From Euphorbia lathyris (Eukaryota > Streptophyta > Magnoliopsida > Malpighiales > Euphorbiaceae), in NCBI RefSeq assembly GCF_963576675.1, contig NC_088915.1, positions 83,585,501 to 83,649,500 on the forward strand: a stretch of 64,000 nucleotides of DNA, given 5' to 3'. Of the stretch, positions 58,735-64,000 are shown piece after piece; position 1 is the stretch's first letter, and each line of letters opens with the position of its first letter. The position numbers and the translations under genes were made by a program. Below the pieces are notes generated by a model. The model saw only the letters and a program-made list of their open reading frames with translations, was not told where the DNA came from and did not search any database.

Positions 58735-59694
58735 ATGGACAAGCAATTCAGGAAATTCTTAGAAGTATTCAAGAAACTACACATCAACATCCTGTTTACT
58801 GAAGCATTAGCCCAAATGCCCATGTATGCAAAATTCTTGAAGGAATTGCTGCAGAACAAGAAGAAGTTGGAGAACGTGGCGCTGGTGCAGCTGAATCGAG
58901 ATTGTTCATCCATTTTGCAGAACAAGGAACCTCTGCCGCAGAAATTAAAAGATCCAGGGAGTTTTTCTATCCCTTGTTCCATTGGAAATCTTAACATTGA
59001 TAACACATTGTGTGATTTAGGTGCAAGCATAAACCGGATGCCATACTCAATATACAAACAGTTACGATTAGGGGAACCCCAACCTACCAGAATGTCCATT
59101 CAATTAGCTGATAGAACAATCAGATACCCAATGGGGATCATGGAAGACGTCCTTGTCAAAGTTGATAAATTCATTTTACCTGTGGATTTTATCATCATGG
59201 ACATGGATAAGGATGTACATGTACCAATAATTCTGGGAAGACCCTTCCTAGCCACTAGTAGGGCCCTAATTGATGTCCAAAATGGACAGTTGATTCTAAA
59301 AATACATGAGCAAAAAGTGGTATTCAAAATGAATGAGGCCATGAAACACCCTCCATCTAGTGATGATGCCTGCTATTTTATGGATTCTGTTCATGAGCAA
59401 ATCTTTTTGCAGGAACATCTACACTCTGAACAGGAGGATGCAGAAAGATTCGAGGAAGATACGGCAACTCATTCCGTCATGTTTGCAAACCGTCGACCCC
59501 TCTTCGAACCTCTGAACAACACCCCGACAACAGTGATGAAACCATCCATAGAAGAACCACCCGTGCTTGAATTCAAACCACTCCCATCTCACCTTGAATA
59601 CGCATTCCTGAACTCTCCAGATAAACTTCATGTCGTCATCTCCTCCGCACTAACACCTGAACAAAAAGAACAACTACTGACCATACTTCGTTAG
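58735..59694 (+). pseudogene. Athila aspartic protease region
   Basis: Open for 319 codons to TAG 59692-59694. N-terminal part MDKQFRKFLEVFKKLHINI precedes the retropepsin domain with LCDLGASINRMPYSIYKQL (catalytic Asp in DLGAS), then IILGRPFLATSRALIDV, typical of plant gypsy proteases. The frame continues directly into RT after the stop. Confidence 0.88.
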
Positions 59695-59706
59695 AACAAG
59701 GAGGCA

Positions 59707-61148
59707 TTGGCATGGAAGATTTCTGATATCAAAGGAATCAGTCCAGCGGTATGCATTCACCGCATATTGATGGAAGAAGTTCACAGAGCTTCAGCACAAC
59801 CACAGAGGCGTCTAAACCCAAACATAAAGGAAGTGGTAAAGGTAGAAATAATTAAATTACTAGATGCTGGAATAATCTATCCCATATCAAACAGTGTGTG
59901 GACGAGCCCGGTACAAGTTGTTCCGAAGAAGGGAGGCATGACTGTCATCACGAACGAGCAGAACGAACTAATCCCAACCAGAACAGTAACAGGCTGGAGA
60001 GTTTGCATAGATTATCGAAAGCTAAATGAAGCAACTAGGAAAGATCACTTCCCCTTGCCATTTATCGATCAAATGCTGGAAAGATTAGCAGGATACGCAT
60101 TCTATTGCTTTCTTGATGGCTACTCAGGATACAACCAGATCGTGATACACCCACTGGATCAGGAAAAGACCACCTTCACCTACCCGTTCGAAACTTATGC
60201 ATATCGGAGAATGCCATTCGGATTGTGCAATGCCCTAGCTACATTTCAAAGATGTATGATATCTATCTTTTATGATATGATCGAAAGAACAGTCGAGATA
60301 TTCATGGATGACTTTTCGGTATATGGAGAAACATTCACAAGCTGTCTGAACAATCTTGAGGCTGTTCTAAAACGCTGCAAGGAGACCAATCTTGTTCTCA
60401 ATTGGGAAAAATGCCATTTTATGGTAAATGGGGGAATAGTCCTGGGACATAGAATCTCAGAACAATGACTCGAGGTTGATCGTGCTAAGGTAGAAGTCAT
60501 CGAAAAACTGCCTATTCCCACCTCAGTCAAGGATGTACGTAATTTCTTGGGACTTACCGGCTTCTATCGAAGGTTCATCAAATACTTCTCCAAGATCGCA
60601 CTGCCGTTATCTGGCCTACTCCACAAAGATGCTGAGTTCAAGATCACGGAGAAATGCAAACAAGCATTCGAACAATTGAAGAAGAAGCTGACGGAGGCTC
60701 CTATCCTAGTTGCACCCAACTGCGAGCTCCCTTTGAACTGATGTGTGATGCGAGTGATACTTGCATCGGAGATGTCCTGGGACAACGGATTGACAAACAT
60801 TTCAAACCCATATACTACGCAAGCAAGACTCTCACCGAGACTCAGCAGAATTATACTGTAACAGAAAAAGAACTGATTACCATCATATATGCTTTCGATA
60901 AGTTCCGTTCGTACCTTGTTCTTGCCAAAGTCATTGTCTTCACAGATCATTCTGCACTAAAGTACCTCCTTTCAAAGCAAGATGCCAAGCCACGACTCAT
61001 CAGATGGATTCTGCTGCTTCAAGAATTCGATTTGGAGATTCGAGACAAAAAGGGAGCAGAGAACCTTGTCGCAGATCATTTATCCAGATTAGAGTCGAAC
61101 AAGCATGAAGAACAATATGACATCAAGGAAACGTTTCCGGACGAATAG
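59707..61148 (+). pseudogene. Athila reverse transcriptase and RNase H
   Basis: RT (59707-60468) has WRVCIDYRKLNEATRKDHFP, CFLDGYSGYNQI, MPFGLCNALATFQRCM and the catalytic FMDDFSVYG. TGA at 60466-60468, then the same frame gives FLGLTGFYRRFIKYFS. A one-base loss in a T run near 60730 shifts the frame at [11 protein letters not shown]. RNase H follows with [29 protein letters not shown] and [15 protein letters not shown], ending at TAG 61146-61148. Confidence 0.9.
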
Positions 61149-62456
61149 TTGTGCAGCATTCATGTCAAGAGCACTCCTTGGTTTGCAGACATAGCCAACT
61201 ACTTAGTTCGAAAGATCATTCCGTACCAACTGACATACAATCAACGAAAGAAGTTTTTCTCGGATGTAAAATACTACCTATGGGAAGAACCATTCTTATT
61301 CAGAATTCGTGCAGACCAAATTGTCCGAAGATGCGTGTCATAGGAAGAAGGCATGCTAATCCTCAACCATTGCCACACAAGGGAAGCAGGAGGACATTTC
61401 ACTCCCAATCGTACAGCCGCAAAAGTATTGGAGGCAGGCTTCTACTGGCCAATGCTGTTCAAGGATGCTCACAGGTTTGTATCATGTTGTGATGAATGTC
61501 AACGAATAGGTAACATCTCGTCACGAAATTCCATGCCTTTGCAGAACATCATGGTATGTGAAATTTTTGATATTTGGGGAATTGATTTCATGGGGCCGTT
61601 CCCAACGTCTTATGGGAACAAGTACATACTTGTAGCCGTAGACTATATGAGCAAATGGGTAGAAGCTATAGCCAGCCCAACAAATGATGCCCGAATTGTT
61701 ATCAAATTTTTGAAACAATTGTTCTCACGCTTTGGAGTACCTAGAGCAGTCATAAGTGACAAGGGCACCCACTTTTGTAACTCACAATTTGAAAGGCTCT
61801 TAGGGAAATACGGTGTCACCCACAGGACAACCACTCCCTACCATCCGCAGACAAGCTGACAGGTAGAAATCTCAAACAGGGAAATAAAACGTATCTTAGA
61901 GAAAACTGTAGGTTGTTCCCGTAGAGAATGGGCGAACAAGCTGGACAATGCCCTATGGGCTTATCGAACAGCTTTTAAAACCCCAATAGGCATGTCCCCC
62001 TATAGGCTCCTCTTTGGAAAAGCATGCCATCTGCCCGTCGAATTAGAACACAAAGCCTTGTGGGCTTTGAAATTCTTGAATTTTGACGAACAAGCTACCA
62101 GAGACCATATGAAGTTGCAGTTGAGTGAAATGGAAGAATTCTGTTTGTTCTCATACGAGAACGCCCTCATGTATAAGGGAAAAACCAAACGTTGGCATGA
62201 CCAACACATTCTAAGTAAACCTTTTGTACCAGGTCAAAGGGTATTGCTTTACAATTCCCATCTCAAGTTGTTCCCCGGAAAACTTAGGTCTAGGTGGTCC
62301 GGGCCCTTCACAGTCACTCAAGTGTTCCCTCATGGGGCAATCGAAATCTCCAACGCAGCACAAGAACGGTTCAAAGTAAATGGGCAAAGGCTTAAGCCCT
62401 ACCTTGCCCCGGAGAACAACCATGCGGAGACTCTCCATATCCTAGAGGCCTCTTGA
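61149..62456 (+). pseudogene. Athila integrase
   Basis: Same frame as RNase H after the stop. TAG at 61341-61343 and TGA at 61857-61859 interrupt it. The HHCC finger is [10 protein letters not shown] to CCDECQRIG. The catalytic triad is visible: Asp in [10 protein letters not shown], Asp in [11 protein letters not shown] and Glu in [13 protein letters not shown]. The C-terminus contains [20 protein letters not shown] and [20 protein letters not shown], ending at 62456. Confidence 0.9.
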
Positions 62457-62862
62457 ACAAGCAGCCTCGCTGGTGTCCTCTCCAAACACCAATCAGAGAA
62501 CAATGTATCCGTTTGTGTTTTGTTATGTTAGTATCTTTTTCTTTTATTTTTATTTCCATTGTGCTAACAATAAATGAAGATATCGCGTGCAGAGCAACCA
62601 ATTGACATGCAGGTGATACAAAGACCGTTTTGCCCTCCAAAAATCGGAAAAGAACCAATCAATGCAAGGGGCAAGGAGGACAAAGAGAGCTGGAACAATT
62701 ATGACAGAAACTGCCCACTCCCCTCTTTCTTCGCGGAACCTTTCGACTTCCACCCCACCTACCCATTAAATACCCACACTTCCGGTACTCCTTCGCCACA
62801 TTTTCAAAAACTCCCATTTTCTCATCTCCAGAAATTTCCCCCCTTTTTCCTCACTCTGAAAA

Positions 62863-63635
62863 TGCCGAGGAGCACAAGAACTGGTCCGGTGAAGAAAGAG
62901 AAGGGTACCCCCTCCGACACCAGCCTCTCCTCTAATCAGGGCGAACGCCTGCGAAACCGTTTGGCCAACTTCATAAACCCTAAGGAGAAGACAAGGTATG
63001 AGCTGTTCAAAGCCATGGAATTTCAAGCTGCTAGAACAATCTGTTGGAAAAGCCTCCGCACCTTGGGACTAGAGGAAGATGTTCGTGAGTTGCTGGATGG
63101 AGCGGGGCTACTCGAGTTCAGCAGCATAAATGAGCCCACCTATAAAGAACTGACTCTCGAGTTCATGACAATGTTCTCGGTAGACACAAAAATCACCGAC
63201 CCTGATGACAAGTTCCGGTACAAGTTCCATCTTATGGTTGTGGATATGTTCACCTCACTCAACACTTTTAACCTCTACCTGGGGGCAGTCACGGAAGAAG
63301 AGTTGATGAGTGAGGACTACAAGAACAGCCTCATTACAATGCCGCCGGAGTTTGTTGCAGAAGACTTCTGGCTTGAACTCACAGGAAACACTTCCTACAA
63401 CCCTAGTGATTCGAAAGCCTCACAGCTGCCAACGCACCCTCTGCGCTACCTTCAAAAGTACATTGCATCAACCTTATTCGGCAGGGCCAACCAGAGCAAC
63501 ATCCCCAGTAACGATCTGTTTGTTCTTTGGTGTATGGTCAATGCCAAGAAGATCAATATGGGGCATTGGGTTGGAATGCATCTAGTTGCTCTCCATTTAT
63601 CACAAAGTGGGTCGGAACTGGGTTCTGGTAGCTGA
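62863..63635 (+). CDS. Athila third ORF (ATHILA ORF-1-like), in env position
   Basis: Same frame as integrase; I prefer the Met at 62863 (MPRSTRTGPVKKEKG), because the earlier Met at 62574 precedes Pro- and Phe-rich leader-like sequence. The product is about 257 residues: a basic N-terminus, then FQAARTICWKSLRTLGLEED, YKELTLEFMTMFSVDT, PEFVAEDFWLELTGNTSYNP and HPLRYLQKYIASTLFGRANQ. This follows the pattern of the ATHILA ORF-1 / plant transposon protein family of unknown function. I see no signal peptide or membrane span, so an envelope role is not supported. The end at 63635 looks premature. Confidence 0.6.
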
Positions 63636-64000
63636 GGAACCACCTGCAGAACAATCGGCAAAGAGAAAGGCCTCTGGTATTTTAATTGTTCTAATATTAT
63701 GCACTACCACCATTCATGATTGTTTTGGGGGTAACCATTGCATGATTAAAACACCCCCAAGTTATTGTTTTTTTTAGAAAAACTACCCCTTTGAATTATC
63801 ACACGAAGCCATAATGAAGGATAGGTTAGCTTGAATAATTGCATAAAGGAGTTAATAGAGGTCAAAAGAACTAAACTCATAAAGACTGACTGTTCGTAAG
63901 TTACATTAAATCTGAAATTCAACATTTTTTAGGAAACAACCCTTAGATCTAAGAGTCCAACACACCAATCAAGTGAGGAATTGAGCCAACACAATTGATA
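63636..64000 (+). other. Athila 3' internal region, no gene
   Basis: A short hairpin (TTGGGGGT at 63725 and ACACCCCCAA near 63751) is present. The ORF 63586-63777 has no domain. The 3' LTR must lie beyond the window, unless the element is truncated here. Confidence 0.4.

Larger units (their letters stand above)
55556..64000 (+). mobile_element. Athila-lineage Ty3/gypsy retrotransposon, right end outside window
   Basis: In order: 5' LTR (about 55556-56976), tRNA-Asp-type primer site, gag, protease, RT, RNase H, integrase and a third ORF. FMDDFSVYG in RT and the extra ORF after integrase are Athila features. The reading frame is broken by ten in-frame stops (seven TAG, three TGA, no TAA) and two frameshifts (about 58700 and 60735). 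The left 5 bases TCCAC would be the TSD; the right end cannot be checked. Confidence 0.9.

Noticed and set aside
58599..59099. 166-codon minus-strand ORF across Athila gag/protease
   Set aside because: Antisense shadow of the protease region; the plus-strand frame holds the DLGAS motif.
62574..62862. Upstream Met of the third Athila ORF as start of an envelope signal peptide
   Set aside because: The leader is Pro/Phe-rich without a hydrophobic core or cleavage-like site; the Met at 62863 fits better.
1..64000. tRNA or rRNA genes
   Set aside because: Only the primer-site complements of tRNA-iMet and tRNA-Asp were found; no cloverleaf or rRNA sequence was recognised.

Overview
This window looks like an intergenic, repeat-dominated stretch of an AT-rich flowering-plant (eudicot) nuclear genome. 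The evidence is GT-AG introns, plant-only protein families (DUF3615, DUF1985, plant mobile domain), and transposons of nearly every plant order, many with readable target-site duplications (TSDs). I cannot name the species. Only one gene reads through without breaks: a seven-exon DUF3615-type gene at 31378-33814 (+). Almost everything else is transposon or transposon-altered sequence.

Layout. 1-4010: a foldback MITE cut by the window edge, the 3' end of an Athila-like gypsy element, and a Helitron 3' end. 4575-9312: a complete but decayed Ty1/copia element (TSD ATTAT). 9764-13944: a hAT MITE, a copia-type gag remnant, and a Mutator-type MITE (TSD TAATACATA) split by a Helitron. 14315-15263 (-): a papain-like protease pseudogene lacking its catalytic cysteine segment. 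16779-19884: a broken plant-mobile-domain gene (-) whose last exon and 3' flank are triplicated. 21030-30501: a nest of elements, namely an outer terminal-inverted-repeat (TIR) element holding a small Mutator-like element and a 7.8 kb CACTA element. The CACTA element (TSD TCC) contains two nested MITEs, fragments of host genes, and a young gag-only LTR retrotransposon.

30634-46500: the DUF3615 gene, then MITEs and hAT elements, several with perfect 8- or 9-bp TSDs, a minus-strand LTR remnant, and a long hairpin. 46654-51860: a 5.2 kb Mutator-like element (TSD ATTCATAAAT) carrying a DUF1985-Ulp1 protease gene, a mudrA fragment, and palindromic GCGATCGC repeats. 53705-55555: fragments of a gypsy and a copia-type element. 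55556 to the right edge: an Athila-lineage gypsy element with 5' LTR, primer site, gag, protease, RT, RNase H, integrase and a third ORF. It is broken mainly by TAG and TGA stops.

The genes do not form a pathway. The relationships are insertions into insertions and capture of host sequence. The best candidate for something under-described is that three unrelated TIR elements (21530-22470, 46654-51860, and the mobile-domain locus 16779-20060) each carry a private family of short palindromic repeats: TTCGCGAA-like, GCGATCGC and CACGTG/CACGCC-like. All calls were made by eye; no alignment or database search was run.
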